Assembly (NCBI GenBank): GCA_016801845.1
Contig: CM028919.1
Coordinates: 1,470,001 to 1,534,000, forward strand
Reading direction: 5' to 3'
Length of the DNA: 64,000 nt
Source of the DNA: Polydactylus sextarius
Lineage: Eukaryota; Chordata; Actinopteri; Polynemidae
The notes below the pieces were generated by a model. It was not told where the DNA came from. It did not search any database and saw only the letters and a program-made list of their open reading frames with translations. The position numbers were made by a program, and so were the translations under genes. Shown one piece after another: positions 12,637 through 24,711 of the stretch. The first letter of the stretch is position 1; each line of letters begins with the position of its first letter.

Positions 12637-12816
12637 TTGTTGGACAATCCCTCATGTCCGACTGTGTGTGTGTCATTGGAAGGAAGGGAGGGGCTCGGGC
12701 AAGGCCCCAGGGGGAGGGGGGGTGACTGGACACTTCATCACCCGACGGCCAACCTCTCACAATGATGCATGAAGCCCGGCAGGACACAGTGCATGGACCT
12801 CTGAGGCCAAAACATT

Positions 12817-12853
<37 letters not shown>
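12603..12853. repeat. Two (CA)n microsatellites flanking a GC-rich 190-bp core
   Basis: CA runs at 12603-12633 and 12824-12853 in the same orientation bracket GC-rich DNA with CAGGGGGAGGGGGGG near 12708-12722. The core contains no recognised element. Open frames here are poly(TH)/poly(CV) artefacts. Confidence 0.9.
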
Positions 12854-12857
<4 letters not shown>

Positions 12858-13094
12858 TCTAGGCCAAAATGGGCACTTCATCCAGTGTCATATCTCCCAT
12901 CACTGGAGGTTTAGACTTTGGACAGGAGCAGTGGTGAACAGGTAACATGGTTAAACGTAGTTAATGTGTTGAACACAGCACACAACTTTATTTTTTTTAA
13001 AAACATTTGAATTTGACATTTTATTGATCCTGTGCTTCGTGTCACCATCAGGCCACTTCACCTTATTTGGCAACAGAGTATTTTCCTCCTCCCC

Positions 13095-13275
13095 CTCCTC
13101 AGATGATGATTATTGTGATGCCTTTCCATTTCCAATTGCCCACAATGCAGTTCCGATCCTAAATAGCAGTTTTCCATGATTACATTCATTTTCACATGAG
13201 GATGAGCCCTTTAACTGACATTACAGAATACATTCGCGCTCTCCAGAGGAAATCCTGTGAGTATTTTGCATCTTT
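13095..13275. promoter_or_regulatory. Candidate conserved non-coding element
   Basis: Mixed-GC stretch with GATGATGATTATTGTGATG, TCCAATTGCCCACAATG, CATGATTACATTCATTTTC and a CpG-bearing CATTCGCGCTCTCC, unlike the AT-rich flanks. Inferred from texture only. Confidence 0.28.
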
Positions 13276-13279
13276 GAAA

Positions 13280-15790
13280 ATCAGAACAGCAAAACTGAGT
13301 GTTCTGTTTTATGGTGGCCTTCACTTTTTAACCCAATTTGTAATACCACCTGATGTTGATTTATTAATTTAAAAAAAATAAAAAATTCAAATCCAAAGCA
13401 CATTAACTCAAAATGGCATCTAAAATCCTCCTGAACCATTTATAGTGGTAAATCACTGATTGATTAAGCTTAAGAGAACAAACACTACATTGCCCACATG
13501 CTGTACACCCAACACAGTTTGAACCTGGACCAGCTCAGATCAGGTGTTCGGTACTGGTACACAAATGGACAGTGTAAAGTTGTGTAAAGGTTCTGTCTAG
13601 CTCTCAGGACACCACAGCCTCTGTAAGCTCTCAGCTGTTGTGAGTGTGACTGGAAGAACATTACTCACATATGCCAACAAAGAAAGTCGTGCACCCTACT
13701 ACACACCAGAGCTGTACAGTTCTCCTCCACATGAAAACAGCTCCTTTATTGTGAAATAATAGTGACCATCAGTTGTGCGTTGGATAACCAGTAATAACTA
13801 GATTGTCCCAGCTGCGCTGAAAGGATTACACACATTTGTCTTGCCTCAGTGCCCTTGAGCTGGATATTGAATTCCAAGGGAGGGTGTTGAAATTGCACCC
13901 TTTGAATTCCTCGAGTGAAGACTACAAAAAAGGACTAAAGTAAACCACACCTGGCTCAGTCTCCCTGTGAGCTGGATGGAGCGAGAGTAAAATGGTCTGC
14001 TCAGAGCCAAGTACATGCTAGTGTTTCGTTCTGAAGCAGAATCACAGCACTCCTGCAGATGGATACACTCCGACCTATTTATATCATATCTTCATTTTGT
14101 ATGTACGTTTGTGCACTGTGGTGTTGACTTGTATATGCATCAGGAAAGTTACAAGCCAAAGGGAAGTGGTGTAAGCGGTGTGTTTGAAACAAAGAGGCCA
14201 ACGCTGCTGAAAGGCTTGTCAGTCCATCTCACAGTACAGCACAGTTTACAACCGCTAGCGCTATGGACATGGATCCACTCGGGCGTGATGGTGTTCACAA
14301 CTTACCACACTTTACAAAAATAATATGAATCTCCATATTTAACATAAATTAATTATATTTTCATTTGTCCACACAAAGAGACTCTTCACAAAATCAGACA
14401 AAAACTCTGAAAACAAGGATTAATATTCATCTGCAAAAATATGAGAGTATCACATTACTGCGAGGTGTGAGAGAAAAAAAGAAATGTATTTGGCCAAGTG
14501 GTCAACAGACGGAGTGCTGAAGGCCTTGATGTTCCTCTCGCATGGTGTTAAACACTGGCTCTGGACTGCCAGACGCCCGGTCACTGCAAGATCGTCCAAC
14601 TGAACAAATGCACAAATTAATCATTCAGTCCACTTTCAGGAAGAACTATTGTCCTGTTTTTATTTAACTTGAGTTGGAAAACTGGAAAGTGTGTAACTTC
14701 TGTTGATTACAGCTCTGAGCTCAGAGCAGTCTGTGAAAAGACTGCAGGTTTCATTTTAACATAGCATAACATGTACAGTTGCTACTATTCATTATTATTC
14801 AATGAACCACAATTGTTTTATTCACTTTGCCAGTTGTTTTGTGTCTGTGATTGATCCAGGATGATGTATAACAGTTTAATGCCAAAAACTAGTATCAGCA
14901 GCTGTTTTAGAAAGTCACTGAACCTTCCTGTAAGTTGTTTTTCATAACACTTGTGTTCTTAATATAATGGATGTCCTTAAATGGAAAAAAAAATGACCAA
15001 CCACAGCTCAGTGTTTTTTACCATAGGTTTACTATAATATATTTTAGAAAGAGAAAGGAAGTGACAAAAAAGGAAGCATCAAGAGGTGGCGTGCAGGTGG
15101 AGAGGAGAGGCTGTGATGCAGCTTGTGTATGATGCTCTGATGCTGCTACCAAAGAGTGTACACACACATTAGCATAAAACAGCTTTGCACATGATCTGAG
15201 CACTTTCCAACACACTCGAGACGGCAGAGAGAGGGAATTGAGAGGAAAGAGGAAAAAACAAGCTTTTGCTGCAAATATGAGACAATCACATGACAACACC
15301 TCACATATAAACCAGCCACCATCCGCTACCCCCCGACACCCAACCACTCTGATGTACACTGGCTTATAATCTTCCTTAATACACTGTTATGCACTCAGAG
15401 CAGAGACAGTGGCTTCAGTAGTCAGACCCCATTCACTGTTCCCTTCATAGCAGGCTTTATTTGTCTTTTGCCAATTTTGTCTACACTCAGCAATATACTG
15501 TACTCTCATGAACTAATAAAAACAAAATAAAAATGTTTTTTTTTTTTTTGGTGTTTTAGTTGTTTTTGCACAATTGTTAAAAATATAAGACCGAACTGAT
15601 TAATGCCAGTCTAGTCAATAAATATTGTATCATACAAACTCCATTTCGTTAAGTTGAGCATTGGTTCAGTGCCAGGTCATATGATATTTGCCATAACTAT
15701 GACTTTTTTTTTTTTTTTTTTCCCTCATGCACTGTACATGAATCCGTCATTTACAACAGACACATGCACAACACAAATTTATGTGTGTTT
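13280..15790. other. Spacer, no gene
   Basis: AT-rich DNA with poly-T/A runs (13368-13385, 15537-15549, 15704-15721). No recognised element. A 102-codon open frame at 14015 and a 113-codon frame on the minus strand at 15018-15359 lack domains and splice context. Confidence 0.5.
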
Positions 15791-15797
15791 GTGTTTG

Positions 15798-15798
<1 letters not shown>

Positions 15799-15834
<36 letters not shown>
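15799..15834. repeat. (TG)n microsatellite
   Basis: About 17 uninterrupted TG units, preceded by imperfect GTTTGTG. Confidence 0.97.
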
Positions 15835-15836
<2 letters not shown>

Positions 15837-15839
15837 CAG

Positions 15840-18200
15840 AGACTTGGAGTAACTCATAGCTCATTAATGTAAACACGCTACTAAGCACAGGTTCTGTTGA
15901 GCTGCACCACTGACTTCCACAATCCACTGGGAGACAGACCAACATGTCTGCCAGCTTCATGGCTCTTTATCCTCCACTGTCTCTCCCTCAGTGTGTGTCT
16001 CTGGTGTTTTCCCCCTCAGGCTTTACCTCTTCCATCATCACTTTTGCCCCTTTCCCTTTCAGCCTTCCCTTATATTCCTCCTTCGCATCTTTTCATGCTT
16101 TGCTTTCTTTCTCCATCCATGTTTCACGCTCTAACATCTGCCAGTACTTTTTGAACAGTGGTCCCTCAGAAGTTTAGACTGTGACACTAAATAATACCCA
16201 CCATATGTCATTTACACTTTACAGCCATACAGCTTTCAAGTAGAAAGGATTTAATTGTGAGGTTTACAGCTTGTGAATATAATGTGCTGTACTGATAATT
16301 TGTCATGTTTGGAGGACAAAGAGAAAGACTGCTGGCAGTAGAGTCATTAGTCTCAGTGGTTATGGAAATATTAATGTAATGAAGAAGGTGTGAGATTGTG
16401 CTCTGTTTCCAGACCAGCCAGTAGATATTCTCCCTGTTCCTCAGGCACTGTGATGCTGACACAATATAACAACTACGTGGGCCACTGTGGCCTTATGTCA
16501 AGGTTGTATTCACAAGTGGAAAAACAAAACAAAAAGTCTAAATCTTGATCATGTGGCTGAACTGTGGGGAAAAAGTTTTAGATCAGAAGTGCAATACACC
16601 AATTAACATATTCATTATGCCACAGTGTCATATTCACATCCTGCCTGGAGTTGGCTGGTTTCACTGCTTTACCCTCCTCCACACTGAAATGTGGCCCATA
16701 AACACAACAGTAAACCAACACTTCCTGATGCTGTGCTAACATCCTTGTTGAAGCTCATTCACGTTGGTCAGCTGCTGTGCAGTAAAGTGAATGAGAGGGT
16801 TAGAGAGGCACGCTTCCAGTACAAAACTGGCAACTCCCTTCTATGGTAAGTAACTAGTGTATTTGTGCAATGAATACATGTGTGGCTTGTGCTTGTTTGT
16901 TTGTTTTATGGAGCCTTAAAAAGTTCACTCATAAAGAATACGTCAGAAAGGAAATTGCTCATCATGCAGTCACATAGCATTAATCCTTCCCATTTATAAA
17001 GCTAGCAACTCGAAGTGTCTTGCTCTATGAGCTAGAGTTGTCACTCTGTTAACGCCAATGATTTACCAGATGTATTGAAGATGTTATTCTGTATGTCCTC
17101 GTCTATACTGGTAAGATGGTGATGGTGTGCTCTGGTGTAAGTGGGTAAGTGGAGGTTGGAGTTAAAATTATCGGTCTGTCATTTTCCTGCAGATTATGAT
17201 TAGCCTTCACATGAACACAGGTGCATAGACACAGGAGCTCACCATCCTCTTCCTGTTTAGTAGTGCAGCTGATGTGTGGGTTGATACTGTTGAAATGTTG
17301 GATAGTGTTCACATCTGAGGCCAGAGACCATCAGAGTCAGAGGTGTTACCATCGCTCTTCAAACATGTCAGCTTGTTATCATGTTCCCAAACTTCTTTAC
17401 TTGGGCCATTCACATGATAGGAAAGCACCTGTTACAACAACTAGGTAAAAATTCATCTGCCAATGGAATTAAGTTATACCCTGATCTATCTGTCCATCAG
17501 GGGTGGGTTTTACACAGCTGTCATAATACCTTGGTCATTTTATTTAATGAAATCACACCTCTGTAAAATCTGATGAACTCCTTTATTCTATATATCTGAT
17601 GATTTATATATATATATTTTTTTACTTTTATTTTAATTTTCCACCAAGCTGGTATGATCATGTAGATGAAGCTACTATGCTTGTGCATCAAAATTGTTAT
17701 TTTAAAGAATTTTACAGTTTCTACTGCTGATCAACAGGTGCGTTGATACTGACATAGCAAAACAGTCTTGTGAATTGTGTTCAATCATTTGAAATAAATA
17801 CAATTTCTCTCTCTGCTAATAAATCCCTCTGAACTGAGCCTGGCCAAAGTAACACCCGGAGCTCCACGTTTTGAATATGAATACAGATGCACATATTGCT
17901 GTGATCACCAGCAGTCTCATTTTAAAAATCCTCAAAAACTCGTGTGTGGAACAGGATCATGCTCATGTTAGACAGCCATTTATTATTAGAGTGTTATTGT
18001 AAGAACAGGCCAATCTAGACTGAATTCATTTTTCTTCAGCTGAATATATGGCTCTAAGGCGGAGTTAGATGTAGCAAAAAACATGATGATTAAAACATGT
18101 TGTCTGAAGTAAATTCAAACTTGCATCCATCTTAAAACAGACATTGTTTGAAATAAATTACTATAAAAGAGACATTGTTTTAGAATTCATTTTTAACCAA
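15840..18200. other. Spacer, no gene
   Basis: Pyrimidine-rich around 15960-16110, otherwise AT-rich with a short (TA)-T tract near 17606-17625. Nothing recognisable as exon or transposon. Confidence 0.5.
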
Positions 18201-18224
18201 CTATTCTTATGATTACTATTCCCA

Positions 18225-18660
18225 TGTCTGCCCTATTTGTCTGGGGCCTCCATCCCTTGCCACTCTCAATCCACCCACCAGGTGTCTTCAGACTTCTTTC
18301 CTATCCCAGTCACCTGACTGCCACATCCAACTGTTCACCTGTCTCTCCTCTGCCCACTCACACACCTGCTTTGTGTCTTCATTATGCCAGCCAGGACTTT
18401 AAAAAAAACTGTTTCCACAAGCTCCTTGTCAGATTGTTTGCCTGTTTTCCCACGTGTCCGCTACCTACATGTAGTAACCTGTTGTCTCTACCTGCCTGCT
18501 TGTCCACCCATCTGTCGGTAAGCCTGATTTTGTCGGTCTGTGCTTTGTCCTTGGACCTGTGCACCTACTGCCAGTTCTGTCAGTACAATCTTACTAAACA
18601 TGGACCCAACAACTCTTCCTCGCACTATCTTTATTTGGAGTTAAGCTTTTCCTAGTGAAG
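18225..18660 (+). repeat. Possible decayed retroelement 3' region
   Basis: A C/T-rich 430-bp stretch with recurrent CACCTG, CTGCCTG and CTGTCTG words, ending in CTTACTAAACATGGACCCAAC. The tail resembles the 3' region of some teleost retroelements that end in a TTATTAAACA-GGAC... arrangement. The open frame across it (18209-18655) is a by-product of low A content. Weak call. Confidence 0.28.
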
Positions 18661-19001
18661 ATTCAGCTTCCTGTTGTTAAAAGCTATCATTTGAATTGAG
18701 ACCCCATATTTGTCCAACAGGTAGTTTAATCCTCATCCAATTTATGGCTAGCTGGCGCCCTCATTGGCTAGGTGGGCCTGCTAACCTGCACAATGCAACC
18801 ATACATGCAAACTTCTAAAACAGCATTTTTGTTGCCAAATACCTGCATATTTCGAAGGAACTGATATTTGTCAGGATGCAAGATACTGAAATTAAAATCT
18901 TGTTGAAAAAAAGATGCCTAATCTCTGTTAGCCACCTGTCTGTCTGTCCGTCAGCAATCCACCAGCCTGTTCAGGTAATCTTCTGTCTGCACCCCAGCTG
19001 T

Positions 19002-19447
19002 TTAAATGTACACTATGAAAGTCTGGTCACTTTTTCTCTATAAAGTTACAGTCTTGGAGTAAGGCTGAGTTCAAGATGCATGATATAATGCATGATATGA
19101 TAAAAATATTTAATAGTAAAAGTAAAAGAGAGGTGGTGAATGCCCTGTTGCATGATGCCAGATTTACAACTACTAGAGTTTATATACATGATGGATAATT
19201 GGATAACTCACCTCTACCAAATGGAAGAAAACTACCTCGAAAGCATGTTGCACAACACTGTGCTGCTGAACTTGCCCTTTGTAAATCCAACATCTTTGGG
19301 TCATAGACACTGAGTGTGGTTTTTCTCCAAGAGACAGTGGGGGGCAGCAGAGAGACCCTTCATTCACCCTTTAAGGAGTCATTTAATCATTACAGTGACT
19401 ACAAAACTGGTACATTAACTTAAAAATCTTACGTAGTACACCTTTAA
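19002..19447. mobile_element. Short inverted-repeat (MITE-like) DNA transposon
   Basis: The left end TTAAATGTACACTATGAAAG (19002-19021) is matched, as reverse complement, by the right end CTTACGTAGTACACCTTTAA (19428-19447); 15 of 20 positions agree. Both ends carry TTAA, which could be a TTAA target-site duplication of the piggyBac kind or simply part of the terminal repeat. The reverse-complemented right end (TTAAAGGTGTACTACGTAAG) resembles the start of a common teleost repeat. The 446-bp interior has no transposase, so this is a non-autonomous, old copy. Confidence 0.6.
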
Positions 19448-19449
19448 CC

Positions 19450-20085
19450 AGCCTGCACCCATGAGAGTGTAAAGCATTTACCTGCTGTCAGCTCCAGTCA
19501 ACTGGTTGGCCTCCAGTCAACTCCTCCTGCCGCAAGTACCTCGTCTACCTCCAAGTAAATAGTTTGTTAGCTTCAGGCCTGCCTCTCCTGCAGCTAGTCT
19601 TCAGCTAGATCAGATCCCAAAGACCTTGAGCAGTTTCCTTTCTATGTGTTGTTCTAAATAGCAGAGACACATGACATCATTTGTCCATCTTTCTATTTAA
19701 TATATTTCATGTGTGGTCTTTGATTTGTTTCCTTTCCCTTTGCTTGCTGTTTAGTAGTAATCCTGGGCATTTTCAGCCCAATCAGTATTACATACGCTAT
19801 TGGCAGACCTCAAGGACCAATTTACAACATTCAAAAATATGCATTCTATGCCCTCTTTAAGAAGGGGAGATGCTGAGTTTGCCTGCCTGAGATCTCCAGA
19901 CCTTGAGGGCCAAGTTGAAACAGGCCTTGCTGCTAAGAGGATCAGGTTCACAGGGAGTCGGTGGGTTACTGCAGAGGCTGGAGTCTGAATATTCAAGGAT
20001 TTTAAAACAAACAAAACAATAATCAGTTCTAAAACTCACAGGTAACCAGTGATGGACAGTGCATCTTTTCTGTGGTGGTTTGTTG
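19450..20085. other. Spacer, no gene
   Basis: Mixed composition. 19800-19990 is somewhat GC-richer with an open frame on each strand but no splice sites or recognised motif; it may be the distal part of the LINE remnant that follows. Confidence 0.45.
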
Positions 20086-20089
20086 TATC

Positions 20090-20600
20090 AGCCAGAGTCT
20101 CTAATCCAGTATCTGACACCAGAATAAAAGAATACCAGCAGTCCAGTCTGGAGGAGATAAAAGACCTTTTCTAAATTAGTTAAATATGTTAGTTAATTAG
20201 TTTCAGTTAAATATACCAGTTGTACAAAGTGGTCAAATTACCATCAAAGGACACCTCTTGGTGGAAAATACTACACCTCTACACAATTATTGCTGTAGCT
20301 AAAGAGAGGTGGTGCGATCATTATTTAGATTATTTAAAATTATCTGACTACATTTTTTTCTTTATTTGTCAACAGAGGTCACTCGGCATAGCTAGACTTA
20401 AAAAAAAAAAAAAAAAAAACATACAGTTGTGTATCATCTGCATAGAAATGGAATCAATATTACAGCTACATTATGAGGAGCATGGCTCATTTCCAAGCAC
20501 TTATGAGATAAAACAACACAGGCCCACTTCACTGATGTCACATATTACACAGATGATGATTAACTGCACAAAAAAGCTGAGCTGGGGTGGGGAGAATATA
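20090..20600 (-). mobile_element. LINE remnant with YADD reverse-transcriptase motif
   Basis: Read on the minus strand, 20424-20450 encodes HFYADDTQL, the reverse-transcriptase active-site motif of L2/CR1-like non-LTR retrotransposons (the two Asp bind catalytic metal). On the plus strand, 20150-20180 holds CAGTCCAGTCTGGAGGAGATA spread over a segment I associate with the same teleost LINE group. An A-run of about 20 bases (20400-20419) sits between. Reading frames are broken, so it is non-functional. The same arrangement recurs at 63430-63965. Confidence 0.55.
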
Positions 20601-20619
20601 AATGGAGTGTGAGGCCTGT

Positions 20620-21280
20620 GACCTCAGCAAGAACACCTTCTGTTTTATATAGGTCCTGAGACTGGATGCTTAGTGATGGGTGTGAAATGTATTTCTTTTG
20701 CAAAGCTATGTATGTATGTGCTGTAGGTCTACATTTTATTAATGCTTGTATTGTGTTTTGTTACTGTCACTTACTTTCCAAACCTCCTCCCTTGTTCTCA
20801 TCTTACATGAATTCCTTTGGTTTTAAGACAAATTGTGTAGGATCAATATTATGTTCACCAGAGACACAGTCTTCTGAGTATGTCCTGTTGCTTAATCTGG
20901 TGCTGTATTACATTCATACTAACAGATATGGCTACTAGAATGTGACTGCATGAAACACTTAGTGTTTCTGGGATTTATGTAAACTGGTGTAAAATTGTAA
21001 ATTGTACTACTTCATGCTTGAAAACCACAAATGCCAGATTTAAAAAAAAAAAAAAAAAAAAAAACTATTAGTGCACTTCCAAAACAAAAAAATAAGAACC
21101 TCAGTTTGTCCCTGTGTGGTAACTTTTACAGTAGGAGCAGCATGACTGACTCTCTGTAGTTGACAAAGAGCACAGACTCTGTGATTCCCTACAAGCAAAC
21201 GTGTTTCTACACACAGGAACTACTATAAAGCTGAAAATAATAGCAGAGGAGCTGGGAGCAACAACACACCATAAACGCTG
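20620..21280. other. Spacer with A-run
   Basis: AT-rich, with an A-run of about 22 bases at 21042-21063. No gene seen. Confidence 0.55.
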
Positions 21281-21284
21281 GTCT

Positions 21285-21862
21285 CAAATAAAGGCCGAGT
21301 CTGATTTTCTCCTTGTCATTGCATTTAGCTCATTCTAACCTCCGCAACCGGAACAGAGCATGTGAGTGGAGCGTGTGAAATAGTCAGAGAGCGGTGCATG
21401 TTTTTATCCAAAGACCTGGGCGATCGCTCCTTCTCGCTCCGGTTCTGCTCTGATACGGCTCACACCATGAGTCTAGGACATCAACAGGACTATGCGCACT
21501 TTTAAAAAGACTGGGCTACATCAGGCCGCATGCATTTAAAGACCGGGCTGACACCTGATGCGCCGTGCACGCATCGCGTCCGCAGACATACCTGGTGTGA
21601 ATTACACACACGCTCCCGCGCCGCTCACGGACAGCTTCTGCCCTGCACCGCTCACGCACTGTGCAGTGGGAATCCGGTCATAGACAAGTTTCCACTGATG
21701 AATGACAATGAAAGACTTAAAAACAAAATGATACCGGAACACCGTGGGAATCGGGTACTTTGCCTTAAAAAATTAAACATATGCATCATATAGACGCCTG
21801 TCCCAAATAAACGCAGGGTCTGGTGAGTCATTTGGGAAAATATACGCCCGGGCTGTTATTTG
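21285..21862. mobile_element. CpG-rich inverted-repeat element, candidate non-autonomous DNA transposon
   Basis: The left edge CAAATAAAGGCCGAGTC (21285-21301) is matched in inverse orientation by CCCGGGCTGTTATTTG (21847-21862; reverse complement CAAATAACAGCCCGGG). A second, direct copy, CAAATAAACGCAGGGTC, lies at 21804-21820. The interior is strikingly CpG-rich (GATGCGCCGTGCACGCATCGCGTCCG split around 21558-21583) in AT-rich surroundings. High CpG retention with terminal repeats suggests a relatively young or CpG-protected insertion. It encodes no protein. A CpG-island promoter is the alternative. Confidence 0.42.
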
Positions 21863-21869
21863 CAGCTGT

Positions 21870-23041
21870 ACAGTAGCCTACTTATTTCTACTCTTCTAAT
21901 AAACATGTTCACATGTGAACTGAAAATCAACTGATGTCAAATCATAAAATATTCAGGTTGATCATTTCGTCTTTTGTTAGTCACATTTGTAAATTCTACT
22001 AATTTTAAGTTGCTACATTCCTTATTGCCCACACACACACACACACACACACACCCTATGTGTTTTACACACCAATTAAAAATTCTGGTCAGAAGCTCTA
22101 CATCGACTCTCTTGCATTTCTTCTTCTCTTTTCTCCGCTGAAGTGGAAGAGGAATTTCCCTCGCGCAGATAACGTTGTGTCCGTTCTAAGAATCAATAAT
22201 CCGTTTATAAATATGTTATTAATAAAAGAGTTAAGCCGCATATATATTTCATGGCAGAGGAAGGAGCGTCTCCCTCAGGCTGTGGGGCTTTACTCTGTAT
22301 CATTCATTTATAATTAATCTGCACCACTTGGGACTTGGTGAATTAGGAATCCCGCAACAGACAAGAGCTGTTCTGTTCCCGTTCTGTAGCTGCTCACAAA
22401 CTTGGGAGGTCCTTTTTTGTACCTCCGCTATTAAAATAAAAGGACTAGAAGAAGAAGAAGAAGAAGAAGAAATGAGGAAGTAGAGGAGGAGGGAGGGAGC
22501 GTTTAACCAGTGAAAAACTAGTGAAACCAGGTGGCAAAAATGTGCTTTCAGTGTCATGTGCAGACATTTTACTTTTCAATAGCAAATTTAACGCATCGCA
22601 TGAAAATGTTTGAAGATCTATAAACAAAATTTCAACAGCAAAATGTAACTATAAAAAATAAAATAAAATAAATGTCAACCACACTACTTGTTTAAAAAGT
22701 TTTCTTTTCCTGAGCATTAATTCCGCAGCTCATTAACTTGTAACTTTGTCACTGACTGTGACTGTGTGTATTTCTGTGCTGTCTATTCATGTATAGTATA
22801 CATACATTACATTTTACTTGCTTTTTGATTATAATTCTAATTATATTGTAATTATATTAAATAAAAACACTTCACTGAGTTCACTGCTTTTACCAGCAGA
22901 GAAACGTTGTGAATCAGTGTCACTTCACCTACAAATTCATCAAGTTTAATGCAAAATGAATATTTATCCATTTAAAATTAAGGACTTTCTATAAATTCAT
23001 AGTCTGTAAATCTTTTTTGCTGCTAGCCTAACTGTGTGGAG

Positions 23042-23073
<32 letters not shown>

Positions 23074-23520
23074 TTTAAATTTAATTTGCACATAAAACAG
23101 ATATACGTGTTTAAAATGAATAATCTTACTCACGAATACTGTAATTCTACTGATAATAGGAGCTCTAATAATAAAACAGAGATCAGATCTCCACAGAATA
23201 CTGCATCAGTTTAGTTTTTACGTGGGACGTTAGTTTTCATTTGATTAAAATAATCATCAGAACATACTAAAGTTGTATTTAAAGAGCTAACACAAGCAGA
23301 GCTGATACTGTTTATTTTGTTGTTGTTGTTGTTGTTTGTGTGATGATTTATTTTGGATCAATCAACATTCTGAATAAGGAAATATGTGTCATCACCTGAT
23401 CTTTCCGGTTCTACATAAAGAAGGAACAGAAACCACCTTGTATTCTCCAGTAGTATAAAGTTGCGACCTACAAGAGGCCCAGCAGTAACACGGCTCGTTC
23501 CTCAGGAGGCTGAAGTACAT
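21870..23520. other. Spacer with microsatellites, no gene
   Basis: Contains (CA)13 at 22029-22054, (GAA)8 at 22447-22470, an (AAT)n tract followed by an A-run at 23046-23071 and (GTT)n near 23317-23336. AT-rich. 22150-22330 has some CpG and an ATTTATAATTAATCTGCACC core but is a weak enhancer candidate. Confidence 0.55.
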
Positions 23521-23524
23521 ACTA

Positions 23525-23563
23525 ACACACACACACACACACACCCACGCACACACACACACA
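23525..23563. repeat. Imperfect (CA)n microsatellite
   Basis: CA run with a CCACGC interruption. Confidence 0.95.
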
Positions 23564-23579
23564 GAATGAGTCCAGCCTT

Positions 23580-23860
23580 CTATTGTCCCTGGTTAATCAG
23601 GGGTGGACCCACTTTGCCGTCACTTTCCCTATAAAACAAAAGACTTGCTGCAGATGTGAAGGAGCTGTATCAGTGCAGCATCTCCCCGGCAGCACCAGGG
23701 CGGCCAGGCAGGCAAGAAGAAAGGCCCCATCACTGCTGGATGGCTGCAGGCGAGGAGAAAGACATTGCTGACAAACGCATTAATTACTTTATCAACTTCA
23801 TTTCCCAATTAACCTTACATGCCACCTCCCAGGTAAGCCAACCGGGGGGAGGATGAGTTG
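23580..23860. promoter_or_regulatory. Candidate conserved non-coding element
   Basis: Begins with CCTGGTTAATCAGGGGTGG. Its most striking part is 23760-23850: ACAAACGCATTAATTACTTT, then CATTTCCCAATTAACCTTAC, then CCACCTCCCAGGTAAGCC. Two TAATTA/CAATTAA homeodomain cores lie 27 bases apart. The AGGTAAG is a good donor, but the stretch upstream has no credible coding frame, so I favour an enhancer. Confidence 0.42.
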
Positions 23861-23869
23861 CATGGCTCT

Positions 23870-24280
23870 GGCGCTGGCTAGTCCTCATCAACCAGGAGAA
23901 GAAAAAAAAAAACTTGAGTCAGAGAAAAGATGAGGAGAGAAGAGATGAAAAGTCCCGAAGACAATAGTTTACTCTGCTCTTTAAAAAAGGAGAAAAAAAA
24001 TGACCAGATAACATTGTTGTTATGTGGGTTTTCCACCAATCGCAGCTGTGATTACCAAACAAAAATGTCCACTTTAATCAGTAAACCCTTCATTTACATA
24101 TTCACCTCATTCTCATTACTGGTGTATCAGCTTTTCTTTGTCTCTCCACCTGTTAGCTTGACCGGCACTGCACCGTTTCATCTGCGACTACGTCCGACAT
24201 TTTTTTTTTTCCATCACCTCACACACAAAAAGGCGAGTCAGGAAAAATCAGGACAGGAAGACAGAAATGCAATTAAGCAA
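23870..24280. other. Purine-rich spacer
   Basis: A-rich with GAGAAAAGATGAG words. An open frame at 23930-24307 is low-complexity (Lys/Ser) and unsupported. Confidence 0.5.
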
Positions 24281-24284
24281 AAGT

Positions 24285-24440
24285 GTGATTCTAGCGTCAG
24301 CGGGTGACCCAGAGGAATTAGTGGGACTTTATCATTAGTCCATATTAAAAGTGGGAGCTCAAGCTATTCAATTCACTCTAGTGCAAAAGACACGGTAATA
24401 AAACAACTCTGTTCCGTGAATCTCTAACAGGGTAATAAAG
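24285..24440. promoter_or_regulatory. Candidate conserved non-coding element
   Basis: Contains GAGGAATTAGTGGGAC, TTATCATTAGTCC, GCTATTCAATTCACTC, GGTAATAAAACAAC and a second GGTAATAAAG, with GTCAGCGGGTGACCC at its left end. The doubled GGTAATAAA cores, 44 bases apart, suggest posterior-HOX/CDX-like sites. Inference from motifs. Confidence 0.38.
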
Positions 24441-24670
24441 AATTTAAGAAAAAAAAAAAAAAGTACAATTATTTTGGGAATTAAATCACAATCTTACCAT
24501 TAAATACGCAATAAATATTCTGAAAAATACACATTTTGTAACAAATGTAATAATTCAAACAGAAAAAAAAGCTGATTTCAAAAGGGAAATTGCTTTTAAA
24601 GGATTCTTTTATCATGAAAATGTTGTTGACATTATTTCACATATTTCAAAGATAAATTTAAAAATTGTAA
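24440..24670. other. AT-rich spacer
   Basis: A-runs and AT-rich filler only. Confidence 0.6.
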
Positions 24671-24671
24671 T

Positions 24672-24709
24672 GTATATATATAAATATATATATATAGAGA
24701 GAGAGAGAT
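24672..24709. repeat. Compound (TA)n-(GA)n microsatellite
   Basis: About 12 TA units with one AAA interruption, followed by about 7 GA units and a short GATG run. Confidence 0.93.
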
Positions 24710-24711
24710 GG

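Noticed and set aside
12603..12853. Two repeats separated by a unique core, superficially CRISPR-like
   Set aside because: Simple CA dinucleotide tracts in a eukaryotic genome; one spacer, no palindromic direct repeat.
23830..23840. Good splice donor (CAGGTAAG) after the TAATTA-rich block
   Set aside because: No acceptor with an open exon upstream; the block has enhancer-like, not coding-like, texture.
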